64,000 nucleotides of DNA, taken from assembly GCF_016859285.1 (NCBI RefSeq), contig NC_053421.1:1908100-1972099 (forward strand). The letters are read 5' to 3'. Numbering within the stretch: the stretch's first letter is position 1; every line of letters begins with the position of its first letter. Positions 1-13,122 of this stretch are shown here, piece by piece. Both the position numbers and the translations under genes were made by a program. This DNA comes from Xiphias gladius (Eukaryota > Chordata > Actinopteri > Istiophoriformes > Xiphiidae). The notes under the pieces were generated by a model that did no database searches, was not told the origin of the DNA, and saw only the letters and a program-made list of their open reading frames with translations.

Positions 1-3000
1 TTACAATGGCAGAAAGAAGAGCAAAGTGAGATTTTGCCCCGAAACACAGCACAAGAGTGCACTGTGGACAAATACATTTCAATATACTAACATAACAATC
101 TTAATCATAAATACAAATTCAGTCAGGGTGAAAATAATACATCAAATAGACACATTTTAGATGATTCCAAAGCAATATTCCTATATATGTAATATACAGT
201 ATTAACAAGGTATTTCAATGATTAGATTTAGTGTTTCCTTCAAACCAAGTACTTGTTACCATTGTTTGTTTTTGCCACATAGGTCAAGGTCACCCGCTAC
301 AGCTCTCCCTGTTTACTCTCAGTATAAACCTTCCTGTTTGTTCAGTCAGGGCTGGTTTTCCGCTGCTCTTTAGGAGGCCCTCATCAATCTGTATAGCGCC
401 GCTGTCTTGTGAAAAAGCATCTGTCTCCAAAACATCAACTTTTCATGAGCTAAGATAGCAGCTCTGTTGTCAGCTTTGTGATAGTTAACCTGTGGGTTTT
501 GAGTAAAATATTTTCTAAGCAATCCTTCAGTTTATCCAAAGTAAATTAAGGAAATTAATAGAATCTAGAAGTCAACCACTTCCTTTACTTTGTATTTCCA
601 ATAAGTTGCCTTCTTAGAAAAAAAAAATCCTCGTTGACTTGTATTCATTATGAGTGTTCTATGGCCTAAAATGGCAGATATAAATGATTTTCCTGTTGCA
701 TCTCCTGAACATTTAAAGCTGTCATGTGCTAGATGCAAATGCACTTTATATCCTCAATATACTCTGCAGATCTACTTTTTTAAAGTGGCCTCTCTCTAGA
801 ACTTACGGTCCTCGTCTATATACTTTAGTATGAATCCAGCTGAGGTGCAAAGCCCGAACATGTCAGGCTGTCCTCTGCTTCGTCCTCATGTCCACTGTGA
901 CGGGCTGTCCAGAGAAAGTCTCCATCTGTCAGTCTGTCCATTCAGCAAATCCTGCCCCGCTGGAACTGCTCTCCTTCCCTTCTCCTTTTTCTATCACACA
1001 CACAAGTCCCTTGGGCGCTTGGCAGACGTCCTACTCAGTTAACTAAAGGGATAAAGCAAAGTGTCGGCCACACTGTACAGCTCTACGAAACACCATAGCA
1101 ACCTCTTTTTCCCTGGAAATAATCCTGAGCTTTCACTCTTATCCCAAAAAGTTCTTACTTTATTGGCAAAATCTCCTCTAAATATACAACAAACTTTTTC
1201 ATAAAGACTGAGAGATAAAGCTCTTGTTTCTGACAATGTTTTAATTAGTTTTGAGTTCTAGGTTGGTTTCGATCTGATAATCCTGCCTGTACTTGTGTGC
1301 ACCTGCTTAGTAGCTATGAGTCACTATATTCAATTTGCATTTGCACCCTTTGAAGTATTTAGAAGATTACATAATTGCATAAATGCATCAATATAAATTT
1401 AGTTACGCAATACACACATCCAGTTCATTGTAGGATTAATCATATAATCACTATCTGACTTCATTTTTCTTCCATCATTTTTACATTAGGATTAATAAAA
1501 CAAGAGCGCTCTCCTTCACCTGACTCAATCAACTAAGCTATATTTCAGTCTTATTACAGATCCTATCATTTAATGTGGCCTGGAAATGACTCCAGCCACA
1601 GCATAGCCTAAAGGTAGTTACACCTGATTTAAATTATTCCGCAGGAAGGATTATAAAAGTGACACACATTTCAGGACGTTGAGCGTCCGAGTTCACATGG
1701 AAGCTAATTAGGAAGCGCAACAGTTTAATAGGTGCTGGTTATTTGCCACCACTTGCGCTGCAGACGACAACTCAATTTCGTTCCCGCGCACACAGACAGA
1801 AATGGGATGCTCGGTAGCTTCACCTGCAAGGGAGAAGAGATGATGAAGCACGCCCTGCCAAGTCAGAGCAAGGGATTACATCCCTCAACCCTTCTATGTG
1901 TGTGTGCAAAGAGTGATTGTCCTTCTCCCTTTATATCCATCTTATCCTCGCCTCATTCTTCTTCTACCTCTTCATCTGTCTCTTTGCTTTACCTGCATCC
2001 CCCTGTCTTCCCTTCCTTCTGTGTCTGTCCTCCTGTCTGTCTGTCCGCGGATGCCAGCTGGTTCAGTGCTGCTGCAGTGTGCCGCGCCTGCCAAACATCC
2101 AGTCAAAAGGCGAACCAGTCTAGTATCACCACTCGTCTTTCATCCTTTTCCCCTCTCTGCAGCTGCAATACAATAGCTCACCCATCATGAAATTATTTGT
2201 GACTCAACAGCCTCGTCTTGCCGTTAAGTGATACGCCACCTTTATGTTTTGCCTTTGACTTGTGTAATATTGTGCTGATTGGTGTGTAGTTATACTGTTA
2301 GTTTTCTTTGTCTGTTTGTTTTTTGTTTGAAATCGGCCCAGTAATTTATACTTAGTTACCTTATATCAAACATCTTATACTTTAGCTCTCTATTTTATCT
2401 TGTTTTGTTCCACATGTCCCATATTGCTCCATATTTCATAACCCATGTTCCATATCCATTTTCCAATTATATATATACTTACATTTTACTGCTTACAGCA
2501 CTGTCCAAACTTTTACTTTTGTCCTTTTTTTTTTTTTTTTGCCATAATTTGGTCTTTAAAATATATAAGGACTGGAGGAGCAAAGAATATGGACATGCAT
2601 AGGCAATGGTATAATGTATGTAAATATACACAAATTTGACTACAAAAAGAGAAAGGTGATAAAGAAACATGTCACCCAGAGCAACAGTGTGTCTCACTGA
2701 TGTGTCTTTAATAGTTTGTGGACAACAATGGAGCTCTAGGGCACAGAGGAATATTATACATCAGGCCTCGGATACACACGAAGTGCTTCTTAGTAACTCA
2801 ATTCGTTGTTGGATTTGGTCTTGTCATTGGATTTGTTGAGGTGTGTGTGTTACATGTACCTATAGTTTTTGCATGTGTGTTCCTCAGTGCATCTGTAGCT
2901 TCCTCTATGCCACAGAGACTTTGATAGCAGCCCATGCAGAGCGGCAGACACAGACCAGTGGCTTCTTCTAATGAGCAGACTGTTTATGATCTGCCGTGGG

Positions 3001-3360
3001 GACCCAACTTCAGGGCTGGCACACTCTACATGATTTTATGAACTAATTAAGCACTAAAAGTTGCTTCCTTCCAGTAGAAAGTCAAGATGGATTATATGGA
3101 GCACAAAGAAAATTACTGGGAGAGAAAAAAAATAATATTAAATTTTTCATCCCTATCTTTTATTTGCATTCGGATACAGTCTGTTAAGGGCGCAGACTGG
3201 TTTGAGTTTGGACTATCTACCAGCCCAGAAAGAAACAATCTCCTATTTATAGGCATTAATTATTCTCTTAATGATATAAGACAGAGAAAAGCAGAAAATC
3301 CTCACACTGGAACCATCAATTTTATTTGGTATTTTTGTTACTGATGCATAATGTGGAAGC
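1..3360. other. Intergenic, no supported gene
   Basis: AT-rich DNA with short shadow reading frames only. A moderately GC-rich patch (1,680-2,170) is pyrimidine-rich and has no coding signature I can defend. A T-tract lies at 2,526-2,540. Confidence 0.6.
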
Positions 3361-3600
3361 AGCATTTTATTGTTGTAGTTAGTTAGGCTGGACCTAAATT
3401 TAACTACATTATCTGCTGCTAGGTAGTTTAATATGTAAAAATGTGTGATGTTGTATAAGGAAATTATATGTTTTGTATGAAAAGTCTTTAATGCCAAAGT
3501 AACTACAGCTGTCAAGTAAATGTAGTGGAGTATAAGTATAAAGGAAGATAAAATGGAAATACTCAAGTACAGTACTTGAGTAAATGTACAGTAAATTTCA
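3360..3600 (-). repeat. Teleost short repeat (ACTTGAGTAAATGTA family)
   Basis: The stretch contains GTAAATGTAGTGGAGTATAAG and ends in CAAGTACAGTACTTGAGTAAATGTACA. This is the hallmark of a very common fish interspersed repeat that reads, on the other strand, as tandem ACTTTACTTGAGTA-like words. Divergent fragments of the family also seem present at about 4,965-5,110 and 9,920-10,020. The family is recognised from recurring words only; its class is unknown to me. Confidence 0.5.
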
Positions 3601-4964
3601 TGTGAGATTAGGTTCTGTCATCACGTAAGATGGGTGTTGCTTTTAAAGATTAGATTAATCTCTTAAACTGTGCCTGTGAAAAAGACAGTAGATTTAGCAT
3701 TTCCCAGGTTGCACAACCTTTGAAACTTCTGCAAATTCAACTCATCCAATCTCTAAATCAGCTGAATTTCCAGCTCATTTAGCTGTGACTTTATGGCAAC
3801 TTTATACTACTTTAACTGTAAAGCTCCTTTCATACGTCTACAGTGGACCCCCCCCCCTCGCTCTGGGAGTCCAGAGAAATGCTGGATTGGCAGGCAGGGC
3901 TACTGTCAGCATCATCTCTGTCACCTGTCCTCCTCGGCAGCCAGCTGCTCCTCCTGTGATAACGCTAGAGTTTATTCTGGGGCTGAAAATACTGGACTCA
4001 ATCTGGCCGTTGGCCGATCACTCAGCCTTTTCTGTCTGTCTCTTCACAAACTGCAGCCCATATTCCTCACTGACAGTCAGTCAGTTCATCAGGGCCAAAG
4101 CTTGTTTTTTTTTTGTTTTTTAACTCAGTGGCTGTTTAATAGCTTCAATTTTAATTCTTCAACAATGTTTCAGTCACTAGAGTCACACAATAAGCTCTGT
4201 ATGATAGAAATCTGAGTCAGAATTGATTCAGAAAAAAGCCTTAAAATAGGGAAAGTGGAGGAAAGCTTAAATCAAAAGACTATGATTATATAGATCATAC
4301 ATTTATTTTATATATTAATGAAAAAGAATGTGAGTTAATGAATGACAGACTGAATGCAGCGTCCCTGTCGCTCTCCTCATTTCTCATAAGTGTCAGCCAC
4401 CTTCATCTCCTCATTTTCCTCCTTCTCCTAACAAATGAATGATGTTAAATCAACAATGCCAATGTCAGGCACTGTCTGAATGACTGATCTAAATAAAATG
4501 GGCAAAGCTCCATTAGGAAAGAAAAAGCTTGCTTTTATCCAGCAGCCGGCAGACTCTATTTCTCTTCCCTTCTCCTTCTTTCCCACCCTGTCTGTGTAGT
4601 GCAGAGTAAGCACAGCTGTCTGAAAGCAGCATGGGGGATGGAGGGCTCCAGCAGGAGGGCTGAGGGGTGGGGAGATGTGGACCTGGGAGAGAGCAGCGTT
4701 AACTGGGTGTGGCATGGCTGCACAGAAAGAAGCTGTGGCCAAGCTGCAGTGCTGCCACTGAGCATCTGGCTAAAGGCCATGAAGTCGAAACACTGTCTAC
4801 AGCAACTAAGCCAGCTACACTGATTTGTCCTCCTTTTACCTTTAGTTATTCAAGGAAAGTTGACAGAACATTAGCCTTTTATACAGAACACATAGTCTGC
4901 AGTCTTGGTGCTTAAAAGTTCCACAGGTTAAGGATAATTCTGGTTTATTACCACTTGGCAGGGG

Positions 4965-5110
4965 TGGAGCAAATCCTCAGGGTAAAATGATTCCACTACA
5001 AGTAAAAATCTTGCATTAAGAATTTTATGTAGAGTAATTTAGTGGAGTACAAGTGTAAGGGAAATAAGATTAAAATCAAGATTTTAATTTTACTTACTCA
5101 CCTTATTTGG
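4965..5110 (-). repeat. Second fragment of the same short repeat
   Basis: GGGGTGGAGCAAATCCTCAGG, then CTACAAGTAAAAATCTTGCATT and AATTTAGTGGAGTACAAGTG, share word order with the 3.4-3.6 kb copy. It is degraded and has no ends I can define. Confidence 0.4.
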
Positions 5111-8100
5111 AGGGGAAAGTTAAAGTGAGTCAAAATGTAGGTAATATGGCTTGACTGTACAGAGAAACTATGGGGGAAGTGCTATGGTAAGTATGGAAGG
5201 ACCCAGAAGTCCAAATCCCTAGGGCCTACTGTACTTGCCCCATTGGAATTAATTCTAGCCATGTCATCATGTTCACAGATCTCACAATTACTTTGGTAAA
5301 CACACTGCTGTTATTACCAACAGAAGTGATGGTCAAAACTACGAAAATAAGACCCAATTTGTAAAAAGCCAGAATTAAGTGTTTTGCTCAAGGCCGTCTT
5401 TCTGCCAGAACTTCGATGGATTCAGTTTGACTGTTTGTCAATCATTCCCTTTTCAGAACGAAATAGTATCAGTACTGACTACCGGCCTTCAATAAAGCTG
5501 TTTAGTGTAGCCGGTTAAATGTGCTGAAATGATGCTAACAGCCTCCATTTCTATGCAAAACACAAAATCCAGGTGCTTGAGGAAATAATATGGCTTTAAA
5601 ATCAAAACTCATGAAAGTTATGGCTTAAAAGCACAAACAACCAGATTATAGCCAAATCTATTTGTAAGGTTTGGAAAATTTAAGATTCAGACAAAAAGAT
5701 ATACAGATAAGATTAAAAACATAACCAAAGCTAATTGAATAAAACCACAAATAAAGAAACTCATTCAGCCAAATAAAGACTGGGATCTAGACATATAGCA
5801 CTGTAAAAACATTTATAAATGTATACTTTTAACTATAACAGACATACATGATTTAAGTATTCTGTATGTAACCTTTTTGACATGAATGTATAAGATAAGC
5901 ATCATCCTCACCTTGACAATACATTGCTTTACAGTTCCCCTGTTAAATGATTTCACTCAGTGTGAACGCCTATATTGTCTTGTTTTTGGGAGTCATCATT
6001 CCAAAGATGTCTGCTAAGCAAAATATTGTGATGAATGGAATGCCGATGAAACCAGTAGGAGAGGTGTCGGGCCTGTCAGAGAAAGGCATGAGGACTGCTA
6101 CGTGCTGAGTGGGTTTTCCCCCAAATAAGGTTCAACCAGGGGTCATCACAGACAGACAGACAGGGAGCCTGGATCAGATGAGGATGGAATGGGTTTGGAC
6201 GGACAATATGGATGGTGTTAGGGACATAGAAGGAGTTGAGGAGTTGAGGATGATCCTAACAGAAATTAATAGATTATCTGTAACAAATTCTTACACTTTT
6301 CAATATTTTTTGAATAAAATATAGAATTAATTTGAAAGGGATAAAATCCTCCTTGTTCTCTGCTTGGATGGTGTGGGAATGGAAGAAAAGCATCGGATTT
6401 CAATGTTTTGGGGCCCAAATTAACTCCTGTAAATACAGTTGTTTTGCTCTTCAAAATGCAGTATGAATTCGAATACACCCACTGTTTGTTTTTTTCTGCA
6501 AAAAAGTCCATTCAGTTTCCAGCACGAAGTAGATCATTCATGATGAATATACAATACTTCATCCAAACTGCAAATTCCAAGAAGGTTTACACTGGATGGT
6601 TCTGATGTCCTGTGGCAACTTTTTGTGGTTAAGATTCGGGAAAGATCAAAAAAACTATGGTTAAGGGAGTCAGGGTTAGGTCGTCACTTTGCTTTAACTG
6701 AAGTGCTGGTCAGATGGCCCGACAGCATCTAAAAACCTCCTCCTAACCCTGTCTCCTAGAAATTACCTTTATATACATCTAATTTGCGTTTGCGTATGTA
6801 ATACAATTTATAGGAAATGCAATGCTGAACAGATTATTTTTTCTAGTAACACAGTCAGTAAATGTATTTCATTTACATATTTGGTACATGCAAATATGTT
6901 GATACCAAATATATCAGTGAAATGTTCACAAACAACTGTTTTAATTTGTTTTCCACCAAAATGTCTGATCTTGACTCCAGCATTATTCAACATTTTTAGT
7001 GTTCTGATCAGACTCTCCAAGCACTTGGTTAAGGTCAGGGAAAGATCCTGGTCCGGTTTAAGACAGAAAAAAGTTCACAGTGACTTATGTGTACAAACAA
7101 GTCCAACACTCTGAATGCCTTCAAAGAAAGGTGTGCCATAATCCCCACATTTGAATGATTATCGTGTCTCTCCATGACAGCTGGCTTTTCACCCTGTCTT
7201 CAAGTGTGGCCATTCCAACAGCTATAAACACGTGTGCCTTCAGGCGTGGTTGAATGATATGAACCAGTTTTTTCAGGGATAACGTGACCTTTACAGTTAG
7301 GGATTTTTTTAAAGGGGAACTTAAATTGCAAGTCTGTGACAGGGATGCAAACTCCAGTCTACCACATTTAAGTCAGACATAATACACTTCCATCTATCTG
7401 ACATCCACATCCTTGCTTTCTGCTCCATTTCAATAAGGGCACATTACTACCTGAATTCACACAGACAGTTGGGGTTGGATTTACTGTTAATCATGATGTG
7501 CAGAATGGCTCAATTTGAATGTAATTCCCAGGTCTGACTAGATTAATAACACTGATCTTTCAAAGGGTACTTTTATGTTGTTATTTCACTCTTGGCTTTT
7601 TGTTTTGAATTGTAAGAAATCACCTGCATCGTCTTTATTGGCCAACAATCAAGGAAATATGAGCTTTTACTAACCAATTCAGCTGTCACCAACTTTTTGA
7701 AGCACTCTGCACAGCCAGAAGGTACTGACCTGTATCAAGTTGGGCTACGCTGATATGAGCGAAGGGATCTACCTGACCGACAGGTCTCGACTACTGCGAG
7801 ATTTGTAGACCATGAGGAAGATCTAAAGATCAATTCTGACATTTAGAGGAAGCTAAGGGAGAGAGTGGAGCAGGACACTGGAGCTCTGGAGAAAACTGGA
7901 GAAACTACTACTAACTGAAATTAACGTATTATGTGAAAGCTTTGCTGTAAATATGCGCAAAGCAGCTCTCAATAGATTTAATGTGAGCAGCTGAAGACAA
8001 GCACAACCCTTGCTGACATAAAAGAACTTTCCAGTATTGTCAGAGCACCAAATCCAGTGGAAATCAATGAAAGCTTTTAAATAAGCCATTGCCCAAAAGC

Positions 8101-8205
8101 TTCCAGCGCAAATCCTTGACTGCATTCACATTTGCTGAAACTGTAATGCACTTCTTCAAATTCCTCATTTTCATGGATCCTCTCTCTCTGTTTCCATTCC
8201 CCCAT
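5111..8205. other. Intergenic, no supported gene
   Basis: AT-rich DNA without exon-like open segments. A patch at 7,720-7,920 reads briefly like decayed coding sequence on the plus strand but is full of stops and matches nothing I recognise. Confidence 0.5.
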
Positions 8206-8219
8206 GACACACACACAAA

Positions 8220-8540
8220 CACACACACATGCTTCTATCTTTGTGAGGACACTCATTGACATAATGCATTCCCTAGCCCCTTACCCTGACCTTAACTATC
8301 ACATCTAAATGCTTAACCCCAACCCTTACCCTGACCCTTACCTTAACCCTAACTTAAACCTGATTCTAACTTGAACCCTAAAACCAAGTCTTAAACCTCA
8401 AACTGCAGTCTCTAGTCGGGGGGTACCTCAATATTTGTCCCCACGGTGACGAGTCCCCATGAGTAAGTGTGTATTCGTGTTGAAGTCCCCACCAGGATAT
8501 AAGAACAAGTAGACACACATGGACACACACAGACACAAGT
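8220..8540 (+). repeat. Interspersed teleost repeat with CCCTAA-like core, copy 1
   Basis: It begins CTTCTATCTTTGTGAGGACACTC, runs through degenerate CCCTAACC/CTTACCCTGACC units, then GTCCCCATGAGTAAGTGTG and AAGTCCCCACCAGGATATAA. The same modules in the same order recur at 52,307-52,580. CA-rich DNA flanks it. The repeated order shows a dispersed family; the CCCTAA units are internal to it and not a telomere. Confidence 0.75.
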
Positions 8541-9059
8541 GCACACATTGTGTGCTCCAGCTCATAATCCCCCAGGGTAGTTTTGATTGTTACTTAAATC
8601 TTTGTGCCCTCCCCTCCAAAAAATAAACTCCAAAACCTTTGCCTCTGAAATGAGCTAAATTGTGAGGCGAGTGTCTAGGTGGGTTTTCTTTTTTCCCCAC
8701 ATACAGTAGCTCTTTTCGTTGTGCCTTGCTGAAGTGTTTCCATCCATTATGCACAGTGACATTCTTTTTTTAAAGGACACTGGCATTCAGCCAAGAGCTT
8801 CTGCTGGTCCAGCCCAGCCATTTAATTGAAACCGTAAAAGAACTTTCTTTTGGCACAAAAGCCCTTATGTGGGCTTTGTTGCAATTAGATTGCCCAGAAA
8901 GGCCAGCAACCCTGATAAAAAGGGATTAGGAGAAATGTATTGCCGGGATATTATGTTGAGTGTGACACAGCAGCTTATGGAGGAATTAGTAAAGGCCTGA
9001 CCCGTCCTGGATTGGTCAGGCAGAAGGACAAACGAATGATTAATGGGGTGGTCCAAGGC

Positions 9060-12000
9060 TACACTTAAAACCTGATTTCACTAGAAGAAACAACTCAGCA
9101 GCACAAGTGGTACATTAAACTACCTCACTCACCCGTAGTCCAACACAGCACTCTGAAACAGCTGGGTGGAAATTCATTTTATGAAGTTGCCTGTTGCAAA
9201 CGAGCAGATTTTTCCCAACAAAGCTTCAAGGCGAGATGTGTGCCTGGACTTCTCTTTCCTTCCGGACAAAGTAGAAATATTTCAGATGTTTTAGATATTC
9301 ATTAATCCTTCAACTGAAGCTGTTGGTTTGGGTTCAGGGAGCCAAACAAATAACCCTTAACAGCAAGATGGCATGACTGACTGTCATCATTAGAATGATA
9401 AGGGAGGATTTAGCCTGATTTTATGGTGCTTTCTAAATCAGGTTGAGTCAGGATGCAAGGAACTATTAACTTAATATCCAATATTAGGAATGAAACTGTA
9501 TAGCTATTTAAGTAGTGAATTTAAAGCTGTAGTAGGCAATATTTTTCAAGATAGACCAAATGACTTAGTATAATGTAAAAGGTGTCACACATATTCCCAT
9601 ATTCTCAAACTATCAAACAAAGCAGACTTGCATATCATTTACATAGTCCAAACTATAGAAGGATGAGGCACAGCCAGACCTTTTGCTCGGAGGGGGTTTG
9701 CCACAGCTGCACTGGATTCCTAGATACAGTAGATTCTGGTGCTCCACCCATACATGAAGCAGTTCAGCCAGTTGGAGGAAGGTTGGAGTATGAGGGGATT
9801 TACCACACCAGGTGTAATAGATCAATAACATAATATATAAGAGTGACAAGGTCCATTTTGAGTAATGACAATTTTTTCTTTTGATAATTTAAGTATATGT
9901 TGCAAATAATAATTATATATTTTTTGAAAGTGACGTTTTAAATTCAGTGCTTTTACTGGTATTGAGTATTTTTAAGTTGTGTTATTGGTACTTAAGCAAA
10001 GGATCTGAGTACCTCCTCCGCTAATGCCACATACTGGTTGTTGTTTCTCTTTAATAGTCAAGACATTATCTTTCATTTTCATAGAATAACTCAAAATGAA
10101 GAATTCTGGTATTTTAAGATGACTTTATTTTTTGCGTGGCCAGCTGATATTATTAAGTCAGATCATATATCTCACCAGCTTGCACCCAACAAATGCGAGC
10201 TTTTCCTCATTAATTCTATTGATCATTTCAAGAACACACCTAATAGGGATTTGATATACTAAAACTGAAACGTTGCCTGAAGATCTTTAGATCGTTTTAC
10301 TGTAAACCTACTTTACCATGACATGATTTCAGCTTTGATACACAGCGGGCTGCTTCAAGGTGGATTAAGGCTTTGCTGCTGTGAAACCAAAGTTATTCTC
10401 AGCTCCATCACGGCCCTGTCCTCAATACCAAAGCACTTTATAAATAGGCAAGCAAATAGAGCACTGTTACATTTGAGTGCTACCTTGTGTTTCACTGCGC
10501 AGTCACACTGAGATTTTGAGAGAGGTTTGCTGAAGATAGTCATTTACTGTGTTTAGCATGATACACGCACATAAGAGTTATGTTACTGACTTACAAGTTA
10601 TTTTTCATGTTTTTGACAGGTTAGTCTTGCTGTTTTTAAACCGTCATTTGCCTGAAAGCTAATTTTCCAGCATTAAATGAACTTTCCTGTTTCTGTCTTA
10701 TTTGCGGCAGGTTAAGTCATGGTGTGTGGCCAGCTTGGCATCAGATCATCAGACTCAAAGTGAGTGGAAAGAGAAGAAAGCTGCTGTGTGCAAGCTGCCC
10801 TCCAGGGGACACAGCATGTACTGCACTCGTGCTGCTCGGCCCCATTTTATCCTCATCCTCCAGTGTTTCTTATTTCAGTAACTTTCACCACCATTGCAGT
10901 CAACTGTACAGTCGTCTGAGTCTGAGGAGATAAATGTACTACAGAGGAAAGGTGAGTGTTCTCAGCGGACTCCTTTTAATGCTAATAAGGACGACTGATG
11001 GTCTCTATCTGAATGGCTCAAATAAAAGGTGGGTAGAGTCCATTTGTGTCTGCTGCCTGCTGGGTAAGTACGTAACTTAAACACTGGCTGATGTCTTGTC
11101 AGTGGCTTGTGTCTGTCACTGAGTCGCTGAAGATGAACTCCTAAACTGCAGCCTTCACACTGTCTCTGTACTGTACTGCAGTACTGTGTGTATGTGTGTG
11201 TGTGGGGGTGGGGAGGGTCAGCTGGTGTTGTGAATCAGGCCGCTAAAGTGTCAGACACGGCTTCTTCACAACACCAGGGTTCCTCCTTACCACTTCCTAC
11301 TGGGATATATCACACTTCTACAATATTACTGGACTATCTCTCCTCACAGACTGTAGATTTATATCTAGCAAATACTGTATGTGTGCATTCAATAAATGCT
11401 GCATTAAAAATAGAGGCTGAGATGACACCTGACACCTCATCCATAACTGTTACTTCCAAACTTTTGTAATTTTTGGAGCTGAATACTTTTGTATTTACAA
11501 TCGGTCTAGTGTGTCCAAAGCTGTTTAAATTCGACTTTCTGACTTTCAATTTGCCATACTTATGTAAAAAGGTTTGTGCTCATTTGATTTCCTTGCCAAA
11601 ATCTGTATTATTTAGTTTATTTTGTTGTTTTTAAAAAAAACACATTTTAATTGTGTGAGTCAGTGCCACAGATGCACAACATATCACTTCAAAATATCTT
11701 AAAATGGGTCTTAGCATCTCGGAGGGTAAAGAATAGAAGAAGAAGACAGACTACTGCACACGAATCAAGAAACAACAGTCTAAGCCTAAAAACTGATTCA
11801 TATTGGAGGCAGGTGAAATGATCTCACCCCATTGGGCAGGCTTCTTTCATTTTCACTTATTTTACTGCAGGAAATTCAAATTTGGTTGACACTTTATTTT
11901 AACACTCTCAATTTAGCATTTATAAGGAGTATATTAACAATTAATAATACTATGATATAGGTGTAAGCAAATACAATCACTTTTTAAATGTTTATTAATC

Positions 12001-12780
12001 TATTTATTAACAGCTATTGAGTCCATAAAAAAATTATAGCTGTAAAATTTGATCTTCATGAGTTTCAAACACATTTATAAAGTTAATAAATGCTTTATAA
12101 CTGTTCATGTGTGTAATCATATATGTTTTACACATATGAATATGATTGCACCAGATGCAATCATAAGAGGAGTAGTACTTATTGACAAATGCATGAATAC
12201 ATTTTTTTAAAATGTCCTTGTCTTAATCTGTTCTGTTTAACAATAAGATACTGGCACTAATTTTAAAAGAATTCCTGAAACCTAAAAAAAAAACCTCACG
12301 GGGAACAGGTGGAGTTTTTCCCTGTTTCCCCCTAGACATTATTCAACATTCTTATTGAACACTGTCAACTGTCAGACGCATAGTAAAGCATATGCATATA
12401 CATACATACTATATATATACATAGTCTTCAGTGAATGCTTGACTGGTAAATAAATGTCTAATAATAAATGTTTCATGACCGAATGAACAATATATGTGTG
12501 TCTTTGTATCATTATTAACACTCACCACTCAAATGAAGGTTCTTTACCTTCATAAACTCTCTTGCATGATTAAAGAAAAAACATACATTGATGCATTGTA
12601 GAGCTTTTACTGCACAACACTCACACACTTGCATTACTGTCTGACATTATATAGAACATAAACAAATGCCACATATGCAAAGTGAGCAATGAAAATAGCA
12701 ACATGACCTGACTCCAGACACTTCAACCAATCAGAAGTAGGAGCATGTACCAGTACATTAATTCACAATGTCAAAATACT
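9060..12780. other. Intergenic, no supported gene
   Basis: AT-rich sequence with a degraded short-repeat piece near 9,920-10,020. A perfect 10-bp stem with a 5-nt loop is at 12,141-12,165. Two isolated ATG-to-donor segments (near 10,719 and 10,934) have GTGAGT donors but no family match. Confidence 0.5.
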
Positions 12781-12788
12781 ATAATATG

Positions 12789-12870
12789 ATAGCTAGATAG
12801 ATAGATAGATAGATAGATAGATTGATGGATAGATAGATGGATAGATAGATAGATAGATAGATAGATAGAC
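12789..12870 (+). repeat. GATA/TAGA microsatellite
   Basis: About 80 bp of TAGA units, interrupted by TGGATAGATAGATGGA variants and passing into CAGA units. It is likely length-polymorphic. Confidence 0.95.
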
Positions 12871-13084
12871 AGACAGATCAATACCTATTTAGTATTTCAT
12901 TGCTCCTCTTCCAGTGTACACTCACGAGTTTAGAAAAAGGCTTCATTTGAAAATACTTAAGGAAAAAAGAAACTAAAGGACAAGACAGGCAGGATGTGCT
13001 TGAGATGCAGATAAATAAAAGCATGTCAAGACACAGAGATAAAGGCCGAGTGAAGATATAAAACTAGACTTGTGTCATGGAGAG

Positions 13085-13122
13085 CTCATTGTAGCTGGAA
13101 TGTTTAATAATACTGCAAAACA
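13085..13122 (-). other. cndp1: cndp1 3' UTR with variant poly(A) signal
   Basis: After the stop codon (13123-13125) the minus strand has ATTAAA at 13108-13103, a common variant polyadenylation signal, only about 15 nt beyond the stop. A cleavage site near 13,085 would give a very short 3' UTR. A longer UTR using a later site is possible. Confidence 0.35.

Noticed and set aside
8290..8360. Interstitial telomere
   Set aside because: The CCCTAA-like units are degenerate and part of a dispersed repeat with a second copy at 52.3 kb.
10711..10951. Two short ATG-to-GTGAGT segments as exons of a gene or lncRNA
   Set aside because: The segments are under 20 codons with no partner exons and no family match; good donors alone are common by chance.
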